The notes under the pieces: generated by a model
Databases searched by the model: none
The model's input: the letters and a program-made list of their open reading frames with translations, nothing else
What the model was told of the DNA's origin: nothing
Origin: Chitinophaga sp. CF118
GTDB lineage: Bacteria > Bacteroidota > Bacteroidia > Chitinophagales > Chitinophagaceae
DNA length: 64,000 bases
NCBI RefSeq assembly: GCF_900112615.1
Contig: NZ_FOMK01000007.1
Coordinates: 62,001-126,000 of the forward strand
Reading direction: 5' to 3'
Translations under genes and position numbers: made by a program
Shown here: piece by piece, positions 27,568 through 35,947 of the stretch
Position numbering within the stretch: position 1 is the first letter of the stretch
Layout: each line of letters begins with the position of its first letter

Positions 27568-29937
27568 TTATTCAGATCTCAAACTCTTCACCGGATTGGC
27601 AATTGCCGCTTTAATAGCCTGCATACTTACTGTAAGTAAGGCGATAATAATGGCAAGCATCCCCGCAACGGCAAATATCCACCAGCCTATATCAATACGG
27701 TATTCATATTTTTGTAACCAGTCTTTCATTAACCAGAAAGCAATAGGAGAAGCAAACAAACAAGCGAGCAGTACCAGCCATACAAACTCTTTGGACAGCA
27801 ATGCCCAGATGCTGGCAACCGATGCGCCCAATACTTTACGAATACCTATTTCTTTGGTTCTGCTTTCAGCCATAAACATTGCAAGACCAAATAAACCCAG
27901 GCAGGAAATGAAAATGGCTAGCCCTGCAAAGATGCCGGCTAATTTGCCAACCTGATTTTCTATAGTGAACTTCTTGCTGAATTCGTCATCTACGAAATTG
28001 TATTCAAATGGAGAAGAAGGATTGTACTTGTCAAAAACCGGTTGAATGGCGGCTAATGTCTTCCTTAAATCTGAAGTTGATTTTAATCGCAGAAGAATAT
28101 TATTAGCAACATTGCCATTGAAAAGGATGGCCAAAGGATAAACAGGTTTGAATGGGTTATCTATTAATACATTCTCTACTATTCCAACAATAGTTATTAC
28201 TCTTCCGCCGGATGTCATTGTCTTTCCAATCGGATCTTTGTAACCAATTACTTTTAGGGCCTCTTCATTTAAGATCACAGCATTTGAATCGGTTTTGTAT
28301 TCTTTTGAAAAAGGCCGTCCTTCTTTAAACTTTAAACCTGCTGTTTTTTCAAAATCCCAATCGGTCATTATTGCATCCAATGCGATGTCTGTATTTGGAT
28401 CCTTTCCTTGCCAGGAGAAGTCACTCCACCGGTTTGTGGTCCTTGTCATTGGTTGCGAAGCTTTTGCTACCGATTCAAGATAACCGCTGTTCAGGAGATC
28501 TTGTTTTAATGCGGTGTAGTTTTTAGTAAGATCATCGCTGCCATTAATAGAAATCAGGTTGTTCGGGTTATAACCCAAAGAACGATTTTTGGCATGATTG
28601 ATCTGTTGAAAAACAATGACCGTACTGATGATTAATCCAATAGAAACTGTAAACTGGAAAACGACCAGCACTTTACGAAAAGTAACGGCGCTTTTGCTTT
28701 GCCTTAATATTCCTTTTAATATCCTGACCGGTAAAAATGAAGAGAGGTACAAAGCCGGATAACTACCTGCTATAAACCCAGTGAGTATACAAACAAGGAG
28801 TAAGAAACCAAGCAGAAAAATATTGCTGAAATCGAACCTGATATTTTCAAAACCCAGGCCTTTTAAATAGGGCAATAACAGTTGGATTATTCCTATGGAG
28901 AGTACAAAAGCGAGAAAAGCCGTCAGCATAGATTCAGTCAAAAACTGAGTAACAAGTTGCATGCGCCCTGAACCTACAGCCTTCCGGATACCGACTTCTT
29001 TTGCCCTTTTTTCGGAACGCGCGGTCGAAAGATTCATAAAATTGATACATGCAATAAGCAATACGAAGATACCGATGATACCAAACAATCTCACATATTC
29101 TATTTTTCCTCCCACATTTATCCAATTCTTATAATCATTATACAAATGCCATTTGCTTAAAGGATGCAGGAACAGTGTTTGATTTTTTAGTCTATTATCC
29201 TTTTGTACAATCAGCGGACTAATCTTCTTTGAAAAGTTTGCCATGGAAACCCCTTCTTTCAGTTCCACGATATTCATGAGGAAATTATTGCCCCAATTTG
29301 TACTGTTATTTCTTATCCAGTCAGAATGCTCCATTATAAATTGATAGGGGGCTAAAAAATCAAAATCTAATGTTGAATTTTTAGGAACATCCTTTACCAG
29401 AGCAGTAACCTGCGCATTATACCAGTTATCTATTTTTATTATCTTACCAATTGGGTTTTCTGTGCCGAATAAAGCGGTCGCAAGTGATTCGGTAAGTATG
29501 ATGGAATTGGGATCAGTCAATGCTGTTGCAGCATTACCTTTCACCAGTGGAAACGAAAACATTTCCAGGAAATCCGGATCAATATATCTTCCCTTTTTGT
29601 TGAATTTGTTATTGCCAATTACCAGGCTATGGTTATCATTCCAGGTTAACCGCGAGGCTCTTTTTACTTCAGGGTAGTTGTTTTTCAATTCATAATACAA
29701 AGGAAGTGGGGTAGACTCCTGAGTATTCCTGTTATTATTAAATAACGTATGCTTTTGCACCAGAGCTATGCGATCGCTATTTTTATGAAATGAATCAAAA
29801 CTTGTTTCAAACTGAATCCATAAACCGATAAGCGTAGCAAAGGCCATACCCATTGCCAACCCCAAAATATTGATGAACGACAGGCTTTTGTTTTTCCAAA
29901 GATTGCGCCATGCGGTTTTTAAATAATTTCTAAACAT
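27568..29937 (-). CDS. MacB/FtsX-type ABC transporter permease
   Basis: This 789-residue protein has the arrangement of large Bacteroidota ABC permeases. A first TM segment sits near the N-terminus (LSFINILGLAMGMAFATLIG), followed by a periplasmic MacB-PCD domain, three TM segments (first FtsX domain, with EKRAKEVGIRKAVGSGR), a second periplasmic domain, and a final FtsX domain with ESRTKEIGIRKVLGAS. No ATPase gene is adjacent, so the partner must be encoded elsewhere. Such proteins often export peptides or antimicrobials, but no substrate can be assigned. Confidence 0.9.
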   Translation of the reverse strand: MFRNYLKTAWRNLWKNKSLSFINILGLAMGMAFATLIGLWIQFETSFDSFHKNSDRIALVQKHTLFNNNRNTQESTPLPLYYELKNNYPEVKRASRLTWNDNHSLVIGNNKFNKKGRYIDPDFLEMFSFPLVKGNAATALTDPNSIILTESLATALFGTENPIGKIIKIDNWYNAQVTALVKDVPKNSTLDFDFLAPYQFIMEHSDWIRNNSTNWGNNFLMNIVELKEGVSMANFSKKISPLIVQKDNRLKNQTLFLHPLSKWHLYNDYKNWINVGGKIEYVRLFGIIGIFVLLIACINFMNLSTARSEKRAKEVGIRKAVGSGRMQLVTQFLTESMLTAFLAFVLSIGIIQLLLPYLKGLGFENIRFDFSNIFLLGFLLLVCILTGFIAGSYPALYLSSFLPVRILKGILRQSKSAVTFRKVLVVFQFTVSIGLIISTVIVFQQINHAKNRSLGYNPNNLISINGSDDLTKNYTALKQDLLNSGYLESVAKASQPMTRTTNRWSDFSWQGKDPNTDIALDAIMTDWDFEKTAGLKFKEGRPFSKEYKTDSNAVILNEEALKVIGYKDPIGKTMTSGGRVITIVGIVENVLIDNPFKPVYPLAILFNGNVANNILLRLKSTSDLRKTLAAIQPVFDKYNPSSPFEYNFVDDEFSKKFTIENQVGKLAGIFAGLAIFISCLGLFGLAMFMAESRTKEIGIRKVLGASVASIWALLSKEFVWLVLLACLFASPIAFWLMKDWLQKYEYRIDIGWWIFAVAGMLAIIIALLTVSMQAIKAAIANPVKSLRSE

Positions 29938-30149
29938 TATAATTCCTTTAAAATAAGATGGAGATTCAGATTATACCCCGAAAAAACAGTTCCCATAATA
30001 TCCCAAAGAAAATGCCGGACTTTAATTAACTATAAGTCAATTATTTATAATGACTTAATCCTGCGAAGCTGTACGATTTTGATACAATGTGTGTTCATAA
30101 ATGAACTTAGGGTTGCGTTATTTGAGGAATACATATCCTTATACATTTC

Positions 30150-33100
30150 TCACTTATCTTCCCTGAAAGTTATTGTTATTTTGTTGCCCTGTCCGGTGGA
30201 TGTATCTATGCTGAGTATGCCGCCTAACCTGATCAGTAATTCCGTAATGATTTTATATCCCCATCCCTGGTTGGCGTCGGCGGGGTTATAGGTATTATTG
30301 AGAATTCTTTCTATCAGTTCCTTATTCATACTTTGGCCTGTATCGGTCATGATGATCTGCAGGTTTGAATCGCTTTGTATTGCTTCGATCCTTATTTCTC
30401 CATCGGCTGTGTATTTATTAGCATTGTCTGCCAGGTTCCTTATTATCAGTTTTAACAAGTTGGCATCCGTAGTCAGTGTGAGATTCCCGGGGATGAGGTT
30501 AATAAATACATTTCTGTTGATATTAGCCCCCACGCTATATAAAGAGATAATATCATTAGTAATTTCCCATAGTGCTACTTTTTCCCTGTTAATAATAAAG
30601 TCTTCTTTCTGGGCGTTGGTCCAAATCAAAAATTCCTGTGCAAAATCATACAGATCTGTGGTGGCTGTCTGGAATTTCAACAGCAAGGTTGCTAATTCCT
30701 GTTCGCTTACTTCTCTAAAATTCCCATGTATATGGCGTGCCAGTAATTGCAGAAACCTGAGTGGAGACCGGAAATCGTGCAAAATGATGGAGATCATTTT
30801 CTCTTTCACTCTGTTACTATCGGATAAATGCAATTTAGACAGATTAAGGTCTTTATTAGTAATTGACAATTCCTGTGTCCTTTCCGCCACTTTCTGTTCC
30901 AACAGCTCGGCCCTTTTAACCTGGGAATTGTATCGCACCCGGAAGAAAGACAAAAATGCACCAATCACCAGGCATCCTGTAAGCCATCGAAACCAGGCTG
31001 TTTCATACCAATAAGGAAGAATGGTAAGCTGGATTGTTTTATAATGGGTATCGCTATCCCGTCTTCTTATGGTAAGTGTATAATGACCTTTAGCCAGCTT
31101 TGTTATTATTAACCTTCCATCCTCATTTACTGGGTACCATTTTCCACCTAGTTCCTTAATCGAGTATTCAAGGTGCAGGTTGATGCGGTTGCCAAAATAG
31201 GGCGATGAAATTTCAAAGACAAGCCGGTTGAAATCCTGTATTTGTACTAAATTATCTTTTAGAAATATTTTTTTGTCATCGGCCATTACCTCGTCTACAA
31301 ATATGGCCTTGTCAGGTAAATTAATATGTACACTATCGGGATGGAATTGGACATAACCATCTATCGAAGGCAAAGAGAAACGGCCATCCTTTGTTTCAAT
31401 TCCACAGGGAGTGCTGCTGCCATTAAATTCATTGGTGGTGAATCCGTGAGACTTATCTATATAATAATAAAAAACGTTCGTATTAGTGCCGGATGCATAA
31501 TCATCAAGTTCCTTTTTTGCTACCCTGAATAATCCCCTGTCGGTTGGTATCCAGAAATAACCGCGCTTATCTTCCATGAAACAATGTGCGATCAAAAGAT
31601 GTTTCCGGACATCCACAGGCATTCTGATAAAGTGGTTTTTATAGAATTTATAAAAACCTTGTCCATAGGTACCAATCCAGATACTACTATCTTTTGCTAC
31701 ATCGATAATTGATACATCCATATTTAAAAGGGACAGTTTACGGAGTCGACGACGCGATAGTTCATATACAAATATTCCTTTTGCAGTTCCAATCCATATA
31801 TTACCCGCAGTGGCCTCTCTGATTGTCTGGATCCGTGCATTTTGTAACAATCCGGGATGATCCAGTAAGATCGTCTCCTCCTTTGCATTTCTCCGGAATA
31901 ATTTGTGAAAAGTGCTATATATTATTTCCTTATTTTCTCTTTCCACAATGCCAGTAAGCGATTCTCCCAGGTAACTGACAGTAACGGAAGGATGAAGATC
32001 AACGTCTGTTCTTTTTAAAGAGTCAGATTCGGAATACCAGATTGTCCCATCGGATGCTTTCAGCAAGGCCCATCTGGTAATAGTGCGTGTGCTGGGAAAT
32101 ACCCAGTTGCCTTTATTGCCCCTGTTCATTATACCAGCGCCCGTCAGTATTCTTCCTCCCGGCAGTTCAATCTGAGCCTCCCCATAATTGATATTGATTT
32201 TAGGGCCGGTTAAAAAAAGCCTTTCGAATTCTTGTTTTTTCAATATGTACAATCCATGCGTAATGGTTCCTATGTATATGGTTTGATAGTCTTCGTCATA
32301 GATCATACATTCGATATCTGTGATGGAGCTATTGGCCACTAATATTTCACAATCCAATATATTATTGACAATCTGAAGCGTGAGGATACTATCCTTGCGT
32401 ATCATGAAGGTGTGGCTGGGATCTCTTAATATTTTTAATGATGCCTGTTCCAGATCCGAACCTGGCATTGTAGCCTGGACAAAAAATTGATGTAATTTAT
32501 TGCCAGTAGTTATTTTTCTCTGCAGAACCCCTTCTTTATAAGCATACATATGGTTATCATCATCCACATAGCAAAAAATATTCCCGACTGCGAATTGTAG
32601 TTTATCCTTATGTGCTGTTATTTCCGGAAGTACGGTAATGCTTCCCGCATTCTCATCAAGGAAGTAGCAATCCTTACCCACTTTTAAATAAGCCTGTTTT
32701 TCACTTATAGTGATCAGGGTCTTGCTGGAACTCAGTTTAGCGAATAGCTCCTTATATCTCCCGGTTTTGTTTTCAAGCACCTGTTTTTTATAAATATTGG
32801 TGAAATCAAATAAGTGACAGTTCGAGGTGTTGAATGAATGTAGAAGGCCGGAATGAATACTATCTGTTTCGATCTGGTAATCATCTGATACCGTCAGGAT
32901 ATGGAAGCTGTCATCCTTTGGTAAAATGAGTGTTTTATCCGGATCTGGTGCTGTTAGGGGCAGGAAGTGTTCATTATTGACTAAGGCGGAGGTATTCTCC
33001 GTATTATACTCCCTGAAATTCTCACCGTCAAACCGGACCAAGCCCATTCTCGTTGCCAGCCATAGGAATCCGTTCTTGTCAAAGGCTATACTATTGATGC

Positions 33101-33236
33101 TGTTTTGAGGTAGGGCATTATCGCTATTATAATTGGTGATGCTGTATCCGGATAGGCTTATTTGTCCACTGGATGGAAAACATGACAACAGGTAAACAAA
33201 TATGAGTACTAAGTGCCTCAAAGGATAAGTCAACAT
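30150..33236 (-). CDS. Two-component sensor histidine kinase with periplasmic propeller
   Basis: This 1028-residue membrane kinase begins with a signal/anchor segment and the block ITNYNSDNALPQNSINSIAFDK typical of Reg_prop sensors. Many propeller blades follow (to about residue 640), then a Y_Y_Y immunoglobulin-like domain (about 650-740) and one TM segment (WLTGCLVIGAFLSFF). The cytoplasmic part holds the phospho-acceptor helix with His in IILHDFRSPLRFLQLL and an HATPase domain (NLADNANKYTADG, GWGYKIITELL). Unlike hybrid HTCS proteins it has no receiver or AraC-type output, so it needs separate response regulators; two LuxR-type ones are encoded immediately upstream. The ligand is unknown. 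Confidence 0.88.
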   Translation of the reverse strand: MLTYPLRHLVLIFVYLLSCFPSSGQISLSGYSITNYNSDNALPQNSINSIAFDKNGFLWLATRMGLVRFDGENFREYNTENTSALVNNEHFLPLTAPDPDKTLILPKDDSFHILTVSDDYQIETDSIHSGLLHSFNTSNCHLFDFTNIYKKQVLENKTGRYKELFAKLSSSKTLITISEKQAYLKVGKDCYFLDENAGSITVLPEITAHKDKLQFAVGNIFCYVDDDNHMYAYKEGVLQRKITTGNKLHQFFVQATMPGSDLEQASLKILRDPSHTFMIRKDSILTLQIVNNILDCEILVANSSITDIECMIYDEDYQTIYIGTITHGLYILKKQEFERLFLTGPKININYGEAQIELPGGRILTGAGIMNRGNKGNWVFPSTRTITRWALLKASDGTIWYSESDSLKRTDVDLHPSVTVSYLGESLTGIVERENKEIIYSTFHKLFRRNAKEETILLDHPGLLQNARIQTIREATAGNIWIGTAKGIFVYELSRRRLRKLSLLNMDVSIIDVAKDSSIWIGTYGQGFYKFYKNHFIRMPVDVRKHLLIAHCFMEDKRGYFWIPTDRGLFRVAKKELDDYASGTNTNVFYYYIDKSHGFTTNEFNGSSTPCGIETKDGRFSLPSIDGYVQFHPDSVHINLPDKAIFVDEVMADDKKIFLKDNLVQIQDFNRLVFEISSPYFGNRINLHLEYSIKELGGKWYPVNEDGRLIITKLAKGHYTLTIRRRDSDTHYKTIQLTILPYWYETAWFRWLTGCLVIGAFLSFFRVRYNSQVKRAELLEQKVAERTQELSITNKDLNLSKLHLSDSNRVKEKMISIILHDFRSPLRFLQLLARHIHGNFREVSEQELATLLLKFQTATTDLYDFAQEFLIWTNAQKEDFIINREKVALWEITNDIISLYSVGANINRNVFINLIPGNLTLTTDANLLKLIIRNLADNANKYTADGEIRIEAIQSDSNLQIIMTDTGQSMNKELIERILNNTYNPADANQGWGYKIITELLIRLGGILSIDTSTGQGNKITITFREDK

Positions 33237-33390
33237 AGTGGATGGTTGTAACAGAAGTTAAAACAATAATTATACAGATATGGCTTGACAATACAAACTC
33301 TCTTAGTAATAAGATGACAATGCTACAGTGAATATTTTGCTAAGTTTCAGATTAGATAATTCCGGGGGAAATTTCAGACTTACACATGAC

Positions 33391-34047
33391 TTACGAAACC
33401 TGTTTCGTAATACCGTATCCTGCGTGATTGAACATTTGTGTGAATTCTTTCAATTCAATAATATTGGTGACGCCAAGCTTTTGAAGAACCTTTGCTTTAT
33501 GAGTCCCTATTGTTGAAGTATGCGCGCACAACAGGTTAGCGATTTGTGAAACATTTTTCCCTTCAAGCAAATGGGTCATCACTTCCAGTTCCCGCGGAGA
33601 TAGTCTGTTAAAGAGACTCGAAGGGGTTCTTTTATTAGCTTCCAGACTCTGGGAGACATGCATTTCGGGGCTTAGATACTTTTTATTATTCAGAGTGGTT
33701 GTAATAGCCTTTCGGATCTCTATATCATCGGCTTCCTTGTTAATAAACCCTTTAACACCCAGTTGCATGTATATCCTGGCATAAATTTCCTCCTTACTCA
33801 TAGTGAGGATCAGAACCTTCAGATCTGGACGGAACGCGAAAATGTTTTGCAACAAATTAATAGAATCTGTTCCCGGCATATTTATATCCAGGATTGCGAG
33901 GTCGTAACTGCTGGTCTTTATTTTTTCCCAGACAGTATCTCCATCTTTGCATTCATCTATTTCTATGTTCATGAACTCTTCTTTAAGGAGAAGGCTAATC
34001 CCCGTTCTTACGATGGAATGGTCGTCGGCTATTAAAAACTTTTTCAT
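33391..34047 (-). CDS. LuxR-type response regulator (REC-HTH), copy 1
   Basis: This 218-residue transcription regulator has a receiver domain (about 1-120) with acidic pair DD at residues 8-9, phospho-acceptor Asp54 in AILDINMPG and Lys in GFINKEAD, then a C-terminal LuxR helix-turn-helix (about 150-205, LSPRELEVMTHLLEGKNVSQ). It lies 154 bases ahead of the sensor kinase gene and is a close paralogue of the next regulator. It is a plausible partner of that kinase. Control of the nearby polyketide genes is only suggested by position. Confidence 0.92.
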   Translation of the reverse strand: MKKFLIADDHSIVRTGISLLLKEEFMNIEIDECKDGDTVWEKIKTSSYDLAILDINMPGTDSINLLQNIFAFRPDLKVLILTMSKEEIYARIYMQLGVKGFINKEADDIEIRKAITTTLNNKKYLSPEMHVSQSLEANKRTPSSLFNRLSPRELEVMTHLLEGKNVSQIANLLCAHTSTIGTHKAKVLQKLGVTNIIELKEFTQMFNHAGYGITKQVS

Positions 34048-34300
34048 AGCAATTAAGGGTTTTGAGTAGTAAATGACTAAATATAAAGCAGCAAATATAT
34101 AATGGTCGTTATAGTAATGGTCGTTTTTTTGTCTAAAGTAGTTACTTTACTCAATTAATACTCATCCCTAATTACATACTACTAACCACACTTGAAAAAA
34201 CAACACATAAAATATTAATTTTCAATTGTTTAATATCTATATTTTTTGATTAATGTCAAATGTCAAATGCCATTTACGAACTTACAGGAGAAGAGATGCA

Positions 34301-34927
34301 TTAAAACCTTTGTACCATTTCACATAATTCAATCACATTGGAAACACCCAGTTTATGCATAATATTTGCCTTATGTATGCGTATTATTGAGCTATCCACG
34401 GATAGAATACCAGCGATTTCCGGGATATCTTTTCCACTAACTAAATGATTCATGATTTCCAGCTCCCTGATGGAAAGAGCATCGAATGGGTTTTTCTCCT
34501 TTCCTTTAAGGATCTCCTGGATCTGGATATCCAGCAACCTGGGGCTCAGGTATTTTTTGTTGTTCAAAATGCTTACAATGGCCCTCCGGATCTCGGATGG
34601 GGCAGCTTCTTTGTTAATAAAACCTTTCACGCTCGGGCTCAGGTTCAGATATTTTTTGGCATAGATCCTTTCGCTGCTCATAGTTACGATAAGGATTTTC
34701 AGGTCCGGTTTCAGGTCGAATACATTTTTTAATAAATGGAGGAAGTCAGTAGCGGGCATGGATATATCGAGGATCGTGAGGTCATATTCGCCGGTTTGTA
34801 TTTTCTTCCAGGCGCTGTTTCCATCCTGGCATTCATCTATTTCTGCATCCATGAATTCTTCCCTTATAAGAAATTTAAGACCGGTTCTTACGATAGAATG
34901 GTCGTCGGCAATTAAGAATTTTTTCAT
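34301..34927 (-). CDS. LuxR-type response regulator (REC-HTH), copy 2
   Basis: This 208-residue regulator has the same layout as copy 1: MKKFLIADDHSIVRTG N-terminus, Asp54 in TILDISMPA, Lys in GFINKEAAP, and a LuxR-type helix-turn-helix (LSIRELEIMNHLVSGKDIPE). The first 17 residues are nearly identical to copy 1 and homology extends over the whole length, so this is a tandem duplication. The genes are separated by a 253-base AT-rich gap (34048-34300) in which nothing else was recognised. It lies 105 bases past the end of the phosphopantetheinyl transferase gene, in the same orientation. Confidence 0.92.
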   Translation of the reverse strand: MKKFLIADDHSIVRTGLKFLIREEFMDAEIDECQDGNSAWKKIQTGEYDLTILDISMPATDFLHLLKNVFDLKPDLKILIVTMSSERIYAKKYLNLSPSVKGFINKEAAPSEIRRAIVSILNNKKYLSPRLLDIQIQEILKGKEKNPFDALSIRELEIMNHLVSGKDIPEIAGILSVDSSIIRIHKANIMHKLGVSNVIELCEMVQRF

Positions 34928-35032
34928 ATAGTTAACGGGATATTGATAATGAGACCTTTAGAATTACTTAGTTTATTGGTAATAGTTATGAGTATACTAA
35001 GTGGGACAAACATTTAAGTCGATTATTGCTAT

Positions 35033-35764
35033 TTATTCCTGAACAATTTCTGTAAATGAGTTCCAAAAAAGATCAAGAACCGGAACCGTATTCTTTGGTA
35101 ATACTATTGAACAAACATAATCACCTGCACAGCACGAAATGGCTTTATACTGAGAAAAATGGCGGAAGGTGCTTACATAAACGGTACCAACTTTTATTAA
35201 TGTTTTAATTTCGGCTAATTTATTATCCATCGTCAATCCCGTTCTGAAGATCTTCGATAAACTCTCTCTTATGGTCCAAATGACTGTATAGCCAGTGGGT
35301 AAGCACAGATCACTGCTTGAAATAAGATCGAATTCATTAGCACAAACCTGGCTTCTCATCACATCAATTTTATTGTTATCCAGTTTCTCGATATCTACTC
35401 CCAAAGGATGTTCTTCCGGAAATGCTAAAGCAATCCCTAAATTATCGCAATGACTGATGCTTACCTGAATATTCCGGTTTACAGAACTCTTTACTACCGG
35501 GAATTGGAAAATCCCAAACCCGATTGAAATTGAGTCCATATTCTCTTCTTTTGTCAGCTCACCTATTGCTTTTTTTGAAGCAATCCTTCCCAGCAGGTAA
35601 TCCGCTTTTCGTTTATCGAATAATAATGTATCAAAGTAGTTTCTTTCATCTTGATGGAGGAGTTGAATCTTATTTATAAGATCAGGTAACTCCTGTTTAA
35701 TTATGCAAAATCCGGCATTAAAGTTCCTATTCTCTCTCTTTAGTATAATTTCCCCTTTCTTCAT
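35033..35764 (-). CDS. 4'-phosphopantetheinyl transferase (Sfp-like)
   Basis: This 243-residue enzyme would transfer the phosphopantetheine arm of CoA onto carrier-protein serines, activating the PKS ACPs. Conserved blocks are SISHCDNLG (about 103-110), GVDIE with Asp124 and Glu126, and WTIRESLSK with Trp163, Glu167 and Lys171, together forming the Mg/CoA site; the common WTxKE is here WTIRE, a conservative change. It is encoded divergently from the first PKS gene across 183 bases with shared repeat elements, which strongly suggests a role in that pathway. It is acidic and slightly shorter than the classic Sfp group but has all catalytic residues. Confidence 0.88.
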   Translation of the reverse strand: MKKGEIILKRENRNFNAGFCIIKQELPDLINKIQLLHQDERNYFDTLLFDKRKADYLLGRIASKKAIGELTKEENMDSISIGFGIFQFPVVKSSVNRNIQVSISHCDNLGIALAFPEEHPLGVDIEKLDNNKIDVMRSQVCANEFDLISSSDLCLPTGYTVIWTIRESLSKIFRTGLTMDNKLAEIKTLIKVGTVYVSTFRHFSQYKAISCCAGDYVCSIVLPKNTVPVLDLFWNSFTEIVQE

Positions 35765-35807
35765 TCTTTCTGGTTTTATATATGAAAGTAGGAAGATATT
35801 CAGGAGC

Positions 35808-35891
35808 CTGCTATAGAAAAGTATCTATATAAAATAATTGCAAAATATACGATCAACTGGAAATTTTAAAATAGAAAAGTATCTATAGCAG
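35808..35891. promoter_or_regulatory. Divergent PKS/PPTase control region with paired dyads
   Basis: The 17-base unit ATAGAAAAGTATCTATA occurs twice in direct orientation, at 35813-35829 and 35871-35887, 58 bases apart. Each is itself a dyad (ATAGA-N6-TCTAT). The pair lies inside an inverted repeat, CTGCTATAG at 35808-35816 and CTATAGCAG at 35883-35891. The region is midway between the divergent starts at 35764 and 35948, as expected for an operator pair or a looping site. No Bacteroidota TAnnTTTG element was found with confidence. Confidence 0.6.
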
Positions 35892-35947
35892 CAATTTTCT
35901 AATCTATGTACTATTGGAATCAAGATTGTCTTTAAAAACAATAACCC

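Noticed and set aside
34048..34300. Gene or small RNA in the AT-rich gap between the two response regulators
   Set aside because: No open frame of useful length, no hairpin with T run and no repeat was seen.
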